Below are positions 7,784-15,753 of a stretch of 28,441 nt of DNA, piece after piece. Within the stretch, counting starts at the first letter, position 1. Each line of letters opens with the position of its first letter. The stretch is from Rhizobacter sp. (GTDB lineage: Bacteria > Pseudomonadota > Gammaproteobacteria > Burkholderiales > Burkholderiaceae_C), in assembly GCA_025359585.1 (NCBI GenBank), contig JANYFX010000634.1, positions 1 through 28,441 of the forward strand, read 5' to 3'. The notes under the pieces were generated by a model. It was given only the letters and a program-made list of their open reading frames with translations, did not search any database and had not been told where the DNA came from. The translations under genes and the position numbers were made by a program.

Positions 7784-8689
7784 TCAGCGCAACAGCGCGA
7801 GTTGCTCCGGCTTGTGCGCTTCTTCGGCCTTCGCCGGGGCGATGACTTCGGGCTTGTTCGCCGGGGCCGGGTCGACCGCCGGCGCGGCCACCGAGATCAG
7901 CGCCGCGTGCGGAGGCACCGCCTTGCCACTGGCCACCTGGCGCAGCGATTGTTGTTCGCTCAGCACCTTGCCGGCGTAGCCGCCATCGTCGCTCTGGTTG
8001 CCGGCGCCCACGTAATAGCGCAGGCCGGCCTCCAAGCCACCGGCGCGTGCGATGCACTCCTTCAGGACCTGCACACCGACCCGCAGGTTCGTGACCGGGT
8101 CGAACGCCGCGTGGTTGCCACCGAAGGCTTCGTACTTGTCGTTGTGCACCTTGGTCATGACCTGCATCAGGCCCTGGGCGCCGACCGCGCTTTGCGCAAA
8201 CGGGTTGAAGCTCGACTCGATCGCCATGATCGCCAGGATCAGTGTCGGGTCGAGGCTGGCTTTTTCGCCGACCCGCCAGGCTTCCTGTACCAGCCGGCTG
8301 ATCGGCTCGGGCGCCACGCGGTAGCGGCGTGACAACCACTGCGCCACAGCTGCTTGTTGGCGACTCAGGTCTTTCGGGTCGGACGCGGTCGCGCGGGCAA
8401 TGGCGTCGGGCTCGCTCAGTTCGGCGGCCAAGGCGTCGGCCGGCTCGGCCCGGGCCTCGTGGCGGGCCTGCAGCCAGCCGAGGATCTGGGTCTCGGCCTC
8501 GTGGCGCAGGTCGGCCTGGCCGGCAACGAACAAGACCACGGCCGCAAGGATCAGGCCGATCAATGCGAGCGTGTTGTGGCTGACTTCGAGCAGGCCGTGG
8601 CCCACGTCGCGCAAGAAAACCGAGACGGACTGCGCCGTCGCGTGGCGCGCCGATCGCGCCGCTGATATCACTGGGCTGAATGCCTTCAT
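7784..8689 (-). CDS. Membrane-anchored lytic transglycosylase (SLT domain)
   Basis: Likely cleaves peptidoglycan glycan strands in the periplasm. The start at 8689 is chosen because AAGGAG sits five bases upstream; an upstream in-frame ATG at 8929 would add 80 residues of low-quality sequence. The 301-residue protein has one membrane segment (about residues 41-57) and a charged linker. Its SLT domain (about 140-250) has the catalytic Glu in AIMAIESSFNPFA (E158), the AVGAQGLMQVM block, and a later YYVGAG segment in place of the usual YNxG. The Pro/Ala-rich tail is probably flexible. It reads toward glyA with a 234-base gap; glyA seems to have its own promoter. Confidence 0.88.
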   Translation of the reverse strand: MKAFSPVISAARSARHATAQSVSVFLRDVGHGLLEVSHNTLALIGLILAAVVLFVAGQADLRHEAETQILGWLQARHEARAEPADALAAELSEPDAIARATASDPKDLSRQQAAVAQWLSRRYRVAPEPISRLVQEAWRVGEKASLDPTLILAIMAIESSFNPFAQSAVGAQGLMQVMTKVHNDKYEAFGGNHAAFDPVTNLRVGVQVLKECIARAGGLEAGLRYYVGAGNQSDDGGYAGKVLSEQQSLRQVASGKAVPPHAALISVAAPAVDPAPANKPEVIAPAKAEEAHKPEQLALLR

Positions 8690-8972
8690 GTCACTCCTTC
8701 TTCGCCACTTTTTGGCTGCTGCGCCAGCGCCCCGTGGAGGCTGGCGCCGGGCAGCGGCGGCGATAATCAAGCGCCGGCGTTCGCAGCCCGCAAAGCAGGC
8801 TGGAATGAACATCGACTGGGCTGTCACTCGACCTTCCGGCAGCTGTGCGCGCGGTCTTTGCCGAGGGGTGAGAGGTTGCGGGTATTCCCTGAAAGTCCAA
8901 GTTGGGCGGAATCTAACAAGCCGCTTCATAACCAGTCAACCCTATCAAACAATTCTCTAATAACTATTAAGT
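8690..8972. promoter_or_regulatory. Divergent promoter region between the transglycosylase gene and ubiD
   Basis: No gene is apparent in this 283-base gap. The last 70 bases before ubiD are strikingly AT-rich for this genome (TAATAACTATTAAG just before the ATG), which suggests a promoter, but I cannot choose one -35/-10 pair. On the minus strand GATTAT (8763-8768) with TTGCGG (8788-8793, 19-base spacer) is a weak candidate for the transglycosylase gene. A 7-bp hairpin CGCCAGC/GCTGGCG lies around 8730-8755. Confidence 0.45.
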
Positions 8973-10532
8973 ATGAAATACAGAGACTTGCGTGACTTTA
9001 TGGCTGGGCTGGAACGAGCCGGGGAACTCAAACGCGTCGCAGAGCCAGTGTCGGTGCGGCTGGAGATGACAGCGGTCAGTGACTTCGTCTTGCGGGCGGC
9101 CGGGCCGGCTTTGTGGTTCGAGCACCCCGCCGGTTACAAAATTTCGGCGTTGACAAACCTGTTCGGAACGCCCCATCGGGTGGCTTTGGGCATGGGCGCC
9201 AGCGAGGTGAGCGAGCTGCGCGACGTGGGTCGGCTGCTCGCCAGCCTGAAGGAACCCGAGCCACCCAAAGGCCTGAAAGACGCCGGCAAGCTGTTACACA
9301 TGGCGAAAGCCTTGTGGGACATGAAGCCTGCCGGCGTGCGCCACGCGCCTTGCCAGCAAGAGATCACCGAAGGTGCCGACGTCGACCTCGGCAAACTGCC
9401 CGTGCAGACCTGCTGGCCCGAAGACGCCGGCCCGCTGATCACCTGGGGTCTGGTCATCACCCGCGGGCCACAGGGTGGCGCCAACGCTCGCCAGCGTCAG
9501 AACCTCGGCATCTACCGCCAGCAGGTGATCGGCCGCCGCCAGGTCATCATGCGCTGGCTCGCCCACCGCGGCGGCGCGCTCGACTTCCGCGACTTCGCGC
9601 TGGCCAAGCCCGGCCAGCCGTTCCCGATGGCGGTGGCGCTCGGTGCCGACCCGGCGACCATCCTCGGCGCGGTCACACCGGTGCCCGACACACTTTCCGA
9701 GTACCAGTTCGCCGGCCTGCTGCGTGGCAGCCGCACCGAGGTCACCGACTCCGGTGTCGGCGACGCCGGCGTGATGCTGCAGGTGCCGGCCAGCGCCGAG
9801 ATCGTGCTGGAGGGGCACATCCCGGTGGCGGCCAAAGGATTCACCGGCGTCAGCGAACACGGCGTGCAGACCAAGGAAATCCACGGCCACCTGCACGCAC
9901 TCGAAGGCCCGTTCGGCGACCACACCGGCTATTACAACGAGCGGGACTGGTTCCCGGTGTTCGAGATCAACCGCCTGACGAACCGCGAGCAGCCGATCTA
10001 CCACTCCACCTACACCGGCAAGCCGCCCGACGAACCGGCGGTGCTCGGCGTGGCGCTGAACGAAGTCTTCGTGCCGATCCTGCAGAAGCAGTTTCCCGAG
10101 ATCGTCGACTTCTATCTGCCGCCCGAGGGCTGCAGCTACCGCATGGCGATCGTCAGCATCAAAAAGAGCTACCCGGGCCACGCCAAGCGCCTGATGTTCG
10201 GCATCTGGAGTTTTCTGCGCCAGTTCATGTACACCAAGTTCATCGTCGTGACCGACGACGACGTGAACATCCGCGACTGGAAGGAAGTGATCTGGGCCGT
10301 TACCACCCGCATGGACCCGGTGCGGGACACCCTGCTCGCGGAAAATACGCCGATCGACTACCTTGACTTCGCCTCGCCGGTCAGTGGCCTGGGCGGCAAG
10401 ATGGGGCTCGACGCCACCAACAAATGGCCCGGTGAAACAGCGCGCGAATGGGGCCGGCCGATCCGCATGGACACGGCGGTCGAACAGCGGGTTCAGGGCC
10501 TGCTGGAAAGCATCATGAAAGCCACGCCCTGA
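8973..10532 (+). CDS. ubiD: UbiD, prenyl-4-hydroxybenzoate decarboxylase
   Basis: Prenylated-FMN enzyme that decarboxylates the prenylated 4-hydroxybenzoate intermediate of ubiquinone synthesis; it needs UbiX (not in the window) to make the cofactor. The N-terminus MKYRDLRDF and long blocks (RQNLGIYRQQ at 175-184, IMRWLAHRGGALD, PVPDTLSEY, AEIVLEG at 275-281, EGPFGDHTGYY at 311-321, SPVSGLGGKMGLDATNKWPG) follow E. coli UbiD closely. This favours true UbiD over a catabolic relative. At 519 residues it is slightly long: about 20 extra residues lie between the AEIVLEG and EGPFGDHTGYY blocks. The ATG has no good ribosome-binding site, but it matches the family start. Confidence 0.95.
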   Translation: MKYRDLRDFMAGLERAGELKRVAEPVSVRLEMTAVSDFVLRAAGPALWFEHPAGYKISALTNLFGTPHRVALGMGASEVSELRDVGRLLASLKEPEPPKGLKDAGKLLHMAKALWDMKPAGVRHAPCQQEITEGADVDLGKLPVQTCWPEDAGPLITWGLVITRGPQGGANARQRQNLGIYRQQVIGRRQVIMRWLAHRGGALDFRDFALAKPGQPFPMAVALGADPATILGAVTPVPDTLSEYQFAGLLRGSRTEVTDSGVGDAGVMLQVPASAEIVLEGHIPVAAKGFTGVSEHGVQTKEIHGHLHALEGPFGDHTGYYNERDWFPVFEINRLTNREQPIYHSTYTGKPPDEPAVLGVALNEVFVPILQKQFPEIVDFYLPPEGCSYRMAIVSIKKSYPGHAKRLMFGIWSFLRQFMYTKFIVVTDDDVNIRDWKEVIWAVTTRMDPVRDTLLAENTPIDYLDFASPVSGLGGKMGLDATNKWPGETAREWGRPIRMDTAVEQRVQGLLESIMKATP

Positions 10533-10562
10533 CAAGAGGGCATGTGAGCAGACAGTTTGTTC

Positions 10563-10591
10563 TTGAAGCTGCGGCTCGCGTGGTCTAAGTT
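10563..10591 (+). promoter_or_regulatory. Weak candidate promoter for the intergenic RNA or esterase leader
   Basis: TTGAAG (10563-10568) and TAAGTT (10586-10591) are separated by 17 bases. The -35 matches four of six consensus bases and the -10 only three, so this is weak on sequence alone. It is listed because the predicted start, about 10598, coincides with the first of a run of hairpins that ends in an intrinsic terminator. Confidence 0.25.
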
Positions 10592-10597
10592 TGTAGA

Positions 10598-10729
10598 GCC
10601 TGCATGCAGGCAAAACCACTGGCGCAGTCACTGCGCTATAGGAGCCCCGGACCTCATTCCTCCGGATCTCCAAAAGGTGGCGCAAGCCACCCGCCCCTTC
10701 GGCCTTCAAAGCCGAAGGGGTTTGTATTT
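10598..10729 (+). ncRNA. Candidate structured small RNA or leader (about 130 nt)
   Basis: Successive hairpins occupy the ubiD-esterase gap: GCCTG-CATG-CAGGC (10598-10611); GCGCAGT/ACTGCGC (10622-10636); GGAG plus CCGGA closing a nine-base loop with TCCGG and CTCC (10641-10671); and GGTGGC-GCAA-GCCACC (10676-10691), with a GNRA tetraloop. A terminator hairpin ends the run (10694-10729). I do not recognise a named RNA family: it lacks the conserved cores of the cobalamin, TPP, FMN and cyclic-di-GMP riboswitches and of 4.5S RNA. It could be a free small RNA, the ubiD 3' end, or an attenuating leader of the esterase operon, whose start codon is 44 bases further on. Confidence 0.4.
10694..10729 (+). 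terminator. Intrinsic terminator between ubiD and the esterase gene
   Basis: A perfect 10-bp stem, CCCCTTCGGC (10694-10703) with GCCGAAGGGG (10711-10720), closes a seven-base loop and is followed by TTTGTATTT. It is the strongest intrinsic terminator in the window. It would end ubiD transcripts, or attenuate transcription into the esterase gene if that promoter lies upstream. Confidence 0.85.
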
Positions 10730-10772
10730 GTGGGGCCGCGCGATGGCTCCGCGCGCACTGCAGAATCACGCG

Positions 10773-12326
10773 ATGATGAAATGGCCTGCGTGGATCGTCG
10801 CCCTGGTGTTGTTGCTTCAAATGGCACAGGTTGCGGCGCAGGCGCCGGGAGAGCCGGTCGTGGCCATCGACTCGGGCCGCTTGCTGGGCCGAGCCGAATC
10901 CAGCCTCGTCAGCTTCAAGGGTGTGCCCTATGCCGCGCCACCGCTCGGCGAACTGCGCTGGCGCGAGCCACAACCCGTTGCGCCCTGGCAGGGCACGCGC
11001 TCGGCGCAGGCGCTCGGCAAGTCGTGCATTCAAAAGCCCAGCCTCTCGATCGACAGCGGCGCCGGCGACCCGCGCCCGATGGGCGAAGACTGCCTGAACC
11101 TCAATGTCTGGACGCCGCGCGTCGAACCGGGCGCCAAGCTGCCGGTGATGGTGTGGATTCATGGCGGCGCCCTGATCTTCGGTTCGGGTGGCCTCGCCGT
11201 CTACGACGGCACGCCGCTCGCGCAGCGCGGTGCGGTCGTCGTGACGATCAACTACCGCATGGGCGCACTCGGCTTCTTCGCGCACCCCGGCCTCGCGAAG
11301 GCCCAAGCCGGCGGCCCCGTCAACTTCGGTCTGCTCGACCAGATCGCCGCGCTGAAATGGGTGCAGCGCAACATCGCGGCCTTCGGTGGCGACCCGGGCA
11401 ACGTGACGATCTTCGGTCAGTCGGCCGGCGCCGAGAGCGTGCTCGCGCTGTTCGCGTCGCCGCTCGCGAAGGGCCTGTTCCACAAGGGCATCGCACAGAG
11501 CCCTTATGGCATTCCGAGCCACACGCTTGCCAAGGCGAGCGCCACGGCAGCCAAGGTCGCGACAGCGCTGCAATTGAAGGGCGCGAACGCGACGGCCGCC
11601 GAGTTGCGCGCCGTGCCGGCCGAAGCTTTCGAGAATCTCGACGGCACCGAACTGTCGCTGGCGCCGGGGTTCATCGTCGGCGACGCCGTGCTGCCACAAC
11701 CGATCCTCAGCGTTTTTCAGAACGGCGGCGAAGCGCGGATGCCCCTCGTCATCGGCAACACCAGCGACGACGGCAGCATCGCGGTGGTCTTCGGCATGGA
11801 CCCGGCAGCGATCGTCAAGCGCCTGGGTGCTGCACGCGTCTTCGTGAAGTCGCTCTACCCGAAGGGCACCAGCGACGAACAGCTCGGCCGCCAGACCGTG
11901 CGCGATCTTGTGTTCACGGCGTTCGCCCGGCGCATCGCCTACCTGCACACGGGACGCGCGCCGACCTGGCGCTATTACTACGGCTACGTGCCGAGTGGCC
12001 TGCGCGACCGCAAGCCCGGCGTCGAACATGGCGCAGAGATCGCGTTGACGATGGGCACCGCCGAGCTGTGCCAGTGCCTCGGCGCGCCGGTGAGCGAACA
12101 GGACCGCGAAGCCTCGCGCCGCGTCGTGACGCACTGGTTTGACTTCGCGGCCACCGGCTCACCGGTGCCGCGCAACGCCGAAGCCTGGCCGCGCGACGAG
12201 CAGCGCGAATCGAAGCTGCTCGAATTTGGCGAGACCGATGCGGTGCGCGTCGACTTCATGAAGGCGCGTGTCAATGCGTTCATCGGCACGCTGAAGCTGC
12301 TGGGCAGTTTCACCTCGGCGCACTGA
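10773..12326 (+). CDS. Secreted type-B carboxylesterase
   Basis: An alpha/beta-hydrolase of the carboxylesterase/lipase type-B family that hydrolyses carboxylic esters; export to the periplasm is predicted. The start at 10773 gives an N-terminus MMKWPAWIVALVLLLQMAQV with a signal-peptide profile and a likely AQA cleavage near residue 24. Starting at 10557 would translate through the terminator. Family motifs are EDCLNLNVWTP (105-115), the oxyanion HGG (130-132), nucleophile S217 in FGQSAGAES, an acidic residue near 332-333 (NTSDDGS) and His419 in VEHGAEI. The length of 517 residues is typical. It is 18 bases upstream of an aryl-acid ligase, so its natural substrate may be an aromatic ester. 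The substrate is not visible from the sequence. Confidence 0.88.
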   Translation: MMKWPAWIVALVLLLQMAQVAAQAPGEPVVAIDSGRLLGRAESSLVSFKGVPYAAPPLGELRWREPQPVAPWQGTRSAQALGKSCIQKPSLSIDSGAGDPRPMGEDCLNLNVWTPRVEPGAKLPVMVWIHGGALIFGSGGLAVYDGTPLAQRGAVVVTINYRMGALGFFAHPGLAKAQAGGPVNFGLLDQIAALKWVQRNIAAFGGDPGNVTIFGQSAGAESVLALFASPLAKGLFHKGIAQSPYGIPSHTLAKASATAAKVATALQLKGANATAAELRAVPAEAFENLDGTELSLAPGFIVGDAVLPQPILSVFQNGGEARMPLVIGNTSDDGSIAVVFGMDPAAIVKRLGAARVFVKSLYPKGTSDEQLGRQTVRDLVFTAFARRIAYLHTGRAPTWRYYYGYVPSGLRDRKPGVEHGAEIALTMGTAELCQCLGAPVSEQDREASRRVVTHWFDFAATGSPVPRNAEAWPRDEQRESKLLEFGETDAVRVDFMKARVNAFIGTLKLLGSFTSAH

Positions 12327-12344
12327 ACTGAAAAGGACCGATCC

Positions 12345-13991
12345 ATGTTGCAAGGCACCGTCGCCTGGCCCGAAACCGCTGCTGAGCAGTACCGCCGTGC
12401 AGGTCACTGGGAAGGCAGCTGCGTGTTCGATGTGCTGAGCCGTGCGGCGCGAACCCAGCCCGACAAGACCGCGCTCGTCTGCGGAGCGCAGCGCCTGAGT
12501 TACGCCGATCTGCAGCGTGATGCGCTCCGACTCGCCGCCCGCCTGCTCGCACTCGGCATCGCGCCACTCGACCGCGTGGTGGTGCAGTTGCCCAACATCC
12601 CCGAGTTCGTGCTGGTCTACTTCGCGCTGGTGCGCATCGGCGCGATTCCGGTGATGGCCTTGCGCGCGCACCGCCATGCGGAAGTGCGCCACTTTCTGGT
12701 GGCGTCGGGCGCGAAGGCCATCGTGGTGCCCGACCGCATCGGCACGTTCGACTACCGGACGATGGTCGAAGCAGTGCGTGCCGATGCACCGGCCTTGCAG
12801 CACGTGATCGTCGTCGGTGACGCTCAAGGTGATCAGCGCGCATTCGACAGCCTGATGAACGAGCCGCCGAGCGACATCGAACGGCGAGCACTCGACGCCA
12901 TCCACCCCGAGCCCGGTGAGGTCGCGACCATGCTGCTGTCGGGCGGCACGACCTCGATGTCGAAGCTGATCCCGCGCACCCACCAAGACTATGTGCTCAA
13001 CGCGCGCCTGTGCGCGCAAGCGGCGGGCTTCGATGCCAGCACGGTCTTCATGGCGATCCTGCCGCTCGGCCACAACTACAACCTCGCGTCGCCGGGCTTG
13101 CTCGGTGCCTTCAGTGTCGGCGGCACGGTGGTGCTGGCGCCGTCGAGCGATGCCGACACGGTGTTCGAGCTCGTGCAGCGCGAACGTGTGAGCGTCATCG
13201 CCGCCGTCGTGCCGCTGATCGTGACCTGGCTCAGCACCGATGTGGAGACACGCTGCGACCTGTCGTCGCTGAAGGTGGTCCAGAACGGTGGTGCGCGGCT
13301 CGCGCCCGAGTTGCGCAGCCGCCTGCGCGAGCGCTTCGGCTGCACGCCGCAGGAAATCTACGGCACGGCCGAAGGCCTGATCAACATGACGCGTCTCGAC
13401 GACCCCGACGAGTGGCTGCTGCACAGTTCCGGCGCGCCGGTATGCGACTCTGACGAGATTCGCGTCGTCGATGACGAAGGCAAGGAGCTGCCCGACGGCG
13501 AACCCGGCGAGCTCATCACACGCGGCCCGTACACGATCTGCGGTTACTACAACGCGCCCGAGAAGAACCTCGAAGCGTTCACACCCGACGGTTTTTATCG
13601 CATGGGCGATATCGTGCGCAAGGTCGGCCGAAACGTCTGGGCCGAAGGGCGCAAGAAAGACATGATCAACCGCGGCGGCGAGAAGATCAGCTGCGAAGAA
13701 GTCGAGAACCTGATCTTCGCGCACCCGAAAGTCAAAGCCGTGACCCTGGTCGCCATGCCCGACCCGGTGTTCGGCGAAAAGGCCTGCGCTTTCGTGATTG
13801 CGCATGCCGGCGAACGCTTGAGCTTCGACGAGCTGATCGTGTTTCTGAAGCAGCAGCACATTGCCAGCTTCAAGCTGCCCGAGCGGCTCGAGATCGTGGC
13901 CGAGTTTCCGATCAGCCCGGTCGGCAAGATCCTCAAGCGGCAGTTGCGTGACCAGGTCGCGAGCACGCTCGAAAAGGAGCGCAGCGCATGA
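12345..13991 (+). CDS. Aryl-acid adenylating enzyme / CoA ligase, 2-hydroxybenzoate type
   Basis: An ANL-superfamily enzyme that activates an aromatic acid as acyl-AMP and probably passes it to CoA. It resembles the DhbE/EntE group (2,3-dihydroxybenzoate-AMP ligase) and salicylate-AMP ligases. Visible motifs are the P-loop SGGTTSMSKLIPR (199-211), HNYNLASPG (243-251), YGTAEGL (339-345), YRMGD (418-422), NRGGEKIS (442-449) and the C-terminal lysine in SPVGKILKR (K528). The HNY asparagine corresponds to the residue that contacts the ring 2-hydroxyl in DhbE, which hints at salicylate or dihydroxybenzoate. No siderophore genes are nearby, so catabolism is more likely than siderophore synthesis. 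AAAAGGA precedes the ATG. Its stop overlaps the next start (ATGA). Confidence 0.82.
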   Translation: MLQGTVAWPETAAEQYRRAGHWEGSCVFDVLSRAARTQPDKTALVCGAQRLSYADLQRDALRLAARLLALGIAPLDRVVVQLPNIPEFVLVYFALVRIGAIPVMALRAHRHAEVRHFLVASGAKAIVVPDRIGTFDYRTMVEAVRADAPALQHVIVVGDAQGDQRAFDSLMNEPPSDIERRALDAIHPEPGEVATMLLSGGTTSMSKLIPRTHQDYVLNARLCAQAAGFDASTVFMAILPLGHNYNLASPGLLGAFSVGGTVVLAPSSDADTVFELVQRERVSVIAAVVPLIVTWLSTDVETRCDLSSLKVVQNGGARLAPELRSRLRERFGCTPQEIYGTAEGLINMTRLDDPDEWLLHSSGAPVCDSDEIRVVDDEGKELPDGEPGELITRGPYTICGYYNAPEKNLEAFTPDGFYRMGDIVRKVGRNVWAEGRKKDMINRGGEKISCEEVENLIFAHPKVKAVTLVAMPDPVFGEKACAFVIAHAGERLSFDELIVFLKQQHIASFKLPERLEIVAEFPISPVGKILKRQLRDQVASTLEKERSA

Positions 13992-15118
13992 AGACCCTGA
14001 TCCTCGGCGCCGGCCCGGCCGGCCTGTATCTGGCCTACCTGCTGAAACGCCAGAACCCGGCGGACGAGGTGCGCATCGTCGAGCAGAACCCGGCCGATTC
14101 GACCTTCGGTTTCGGCGTGGTGTTCTCCGACCGCGCGCTCGACTTCCTGCGCGACGACGACGCCGAGACCCACGGCCTGATCGTGCCGAAGATGCAGCGC
14201 TGGACCGACCTCACGCTGGTGCACCGCGGCGAGCGCGTCACGATCGACGGCGTGGGTTTCGCGTCCATCGGCCGGCTGCAGTTGCTGCAGTTGATGCAGC
14301 AGCGTTTGGCCAGCGTTGGCGTCACGCCCGAGTACCAACGCACCGTGAGAGACGAGCACGAACTCGCGGGCCACGACCTCGTGGTCGCCGCCGATGGTGC
14401 CAATTCATTCGTGCGCCGCGGCCTCGAGCGCGAGTTCGGCACGCGCATCGAGCCGCTGGCCAACAAGTTCGTCTGGTACGGCACGACGCAGCGTTTCGAG
14501 ACGCTGAGCCAGACCTTCGTGACGACCGAGGCCGGCACGTTCAATGCGCACCACTACCGCTACTCCGACACGATGAGCACTTTCATCGTCGAGTGCGACC
14601 CGCAGACCTGGGTGCGGGCTGGTTTCGAGCGCATGGACGAAGCGCAGAGCCGGGCTTATAACCAGCAGGTGTTCGCCGAGACCTTGGGTGGCCACGCGCT
14701 GATCACCAACAAGTCGGTCTGGCGCAACTTCCCGAAGATCTCGAACGAGCGCTGGTCGGTCGGCAAGCGTGTGCTCGTCGGCGACGCACTGCGCACCGCG
14801 CACTTCTCGATCGGCTCGGGCACGCGGCTCGCGTTCGAGGACACGATCGCGCTGGCGCGTGCGCTGCGCGAGCAGCGCTACGACGTGCCTGCCGCGCTCG
14901 CCGCGTATGAATCGGCACGCCGCCCCATCGTCGACAAGCTCGTTGCCGGCGCGAACCGCAGCGCCGACTGGTACGAACATTTCCCCGAGCACATGAAGAT
15001 GGACCCGTGGCCGATGGCGTGGAGCTACATCCAGCGCAGCGGCCGCGTCGCGGTGGAGAAGCTCAGGCAGGTCTCGCCGCGTTTTGTCGCGGAATGCGAA
15101 GCGCGCGGCGTTTCATAG
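13988..15118 (+). CDS. FAD monooxygenase like salicylyl-CoA 5-hydroxylase / aminobenzoyl-CoA monooxygenase
   Basis: A flavoprotein aromatic hydroxylase expected to act on a CoA-thioester ring. The Rossmann FAD motif GAGPAGLYLAYLLKR starts at residue 8. The second FAD block GDALRTAHFSIGSGTRLAFED (near 262-282) has the HFSIGSGT signature shared by salicylyl-CoA 5-hydroxylase and the hydroxylase half of 2-aminobenzoyl-CoA monooxygenase/reductase. At 376 residues it is the hydroxylase domain alone; many betaproteobacterial relatives are about twice as long with a fused C-terminal old-yellow-enzyme-like domain. It overlaps the ligase stop by ATGA, and AAGGAG (13974-13979) provides a strong ribosome-binding site. 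Product gentisyl-CoA is an inference from the family and the ligase next to it. Confidence 0.78.
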   Translation: MKTLILGAGPAGLYLAYLLKRQNPADEVRIVEQNPADSTFGFGVVFSDRALDFLRDDDAETHGLIVPKMQRWTDLTLVHRGERVTIDGVGFASIGRLQLLQLMQQRLASVGVTPEYQRTVRDEHELAGHDLVVAADGANSFVRRGLEREFGTRIEPLANKFVWYGTTQRFETLSQTFVTTEAGTFNAHHYRYSDTMSTFIVECDPQTWVRAGFERMDEAQSRAYNQQVFAETLGGHALITNKSVWRNFPKISNERWSVGKRVLVGDALRTAHFSIGSGTRLAFEDTIALARALREQRYDVPAALAAYESARRPIVDKLVAGANRSADWYEHFPEHMKMDPWPMAWSYIQRSGRVAVEKLRQVSPRFVAECEARGVS

Positions 15119-15128
15119 CGCCACACGC

Positions 15129-15626
15129 TCAACCGCCCAGCCCCTTGGCGATCTTGTCGATGCCGACCTGCGCGCAGGCCGCATCCTTGTCGCCGCCCGG
15201 CGCGCCCGAGATGCCGATCGATCCGACCAACTCCTTGCCGGCGAAGATCGGCAAGCCGCCTTCGATCGTCGTCATCTTGTCGAGCAAGATGAAGCCGGCC
15301 AGGGTCGGTTGCGTCCTCTTGCTCATCTCGGCGGTGGCGCTGCGCGTCGTGAACGCGGTGTAGGCCTTGCGCAAGCTGTTCTCTACCGTGTGCGGGTTGA
15401 CACCGTCTTCGCTCAGCACGACCGACGTGCGTGCGCTTCGGTTCAACACCGTGATCGTCACCTTGTAGCCGTCGGCACGGCAGCGCTCCAAGCTGGCGGT
15501 CGCCATCTCGAGCGCTGCGTTGAGCGACAGGCTGCGCTCGGTCACCAACGCCTGCGCGCCGGCCCACATCGGCGCGCAAGCGAACACCAGCGCGAGGCTT
15601 GTTTGAGCCGCGAATCGTTTTGCCAT
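15129..15626 (-). CDS. Secreted GlcG/HbpS-family protein
   Basis: A small protein of the GlcG/HbpS (heme-degradation/heme-binding-like) family. The 165 residues begin with an export signal (MAKRFAAQTSLALVFACAPMWAGA, with a likely AGA cleavage near residue 24). The family core follows: a helix ALEMATASLERC, VLNRSARTSVVLSEDG, RKAYTAFTTRSAT, and the GGLPIFAGKELVGSIGISG glycine-rich block. The start at 15626 is supported by GGAGG seven bases upstream. It faces the monooxygenase gene, with stops only 10 bases apart and no obvious terminator between. The 127 bases upstream (15627-15753) hold GC-rich inverted repeats but no clear promoter. The ligand is unknown; heme binding is known only for some relatives. 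Confidence 0.8.
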   Translation of the reverse strand: MAKRFAAQTSLALVFACAPMWAGAQALVTERSLSLNAALEMATASLERCRADGYKVTITVLNRSARTSVVLSEDGVNPHTVENSLRKAYTAFTTRSATAEMSKRTQPTLAGFILLDKMTTIEGGLPIFAGKELVGSIGISGAPGGDKDAACAQVGIDKIAKGLGG

Positions 15627-15753
15627 CGAATCCTCCACCCGTTGAAGTGCCACGCCGCGAGCGCCGTGGCGGCGCGGCAGAATGCGCGCGCCAGACGGGT
15701 TTACGTCGCCGCGCGAAGTTTCATTCCGCGCGGTGACCCGGATCAACCCTCGT

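Noticed and set aside
9294..12134. A 946-codon open frame on the minus strand across ubiD and the esterase gene
   Set aside because: It lies antisense to two well-conserved genes, crosses the terminator region, and its product is rich in His, Arg and Asp with no recognisable domain. Long antisense frames are expected in GC-rich DNA.
12159..13859. A 566-codon minus-strand frame opposite the aryl ligase gene
   Set aside because: It is fully antisense to a gene with all ANL motifs, has no ribosome-binding site and low-complexity composition.
12345..13991. Siderophore biosynthesis role for the DhbE/EntE-like ligase
   Set aside because: No isochorismate, peptide-synthetase or siderophore transport genes are nearby. 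The adjacent genes are an esterase and a CoA-ester hydroxylase-like monooxygenase, which fit catabolism.
15649..15670. Inverted repeat GCCACG/CGTGGC as terminator of the xyl operon
   Set aside because: There is no T-tract on either side, so it does not qualify as an intrinsic terminator. It may only reflect GC-rich sequence.
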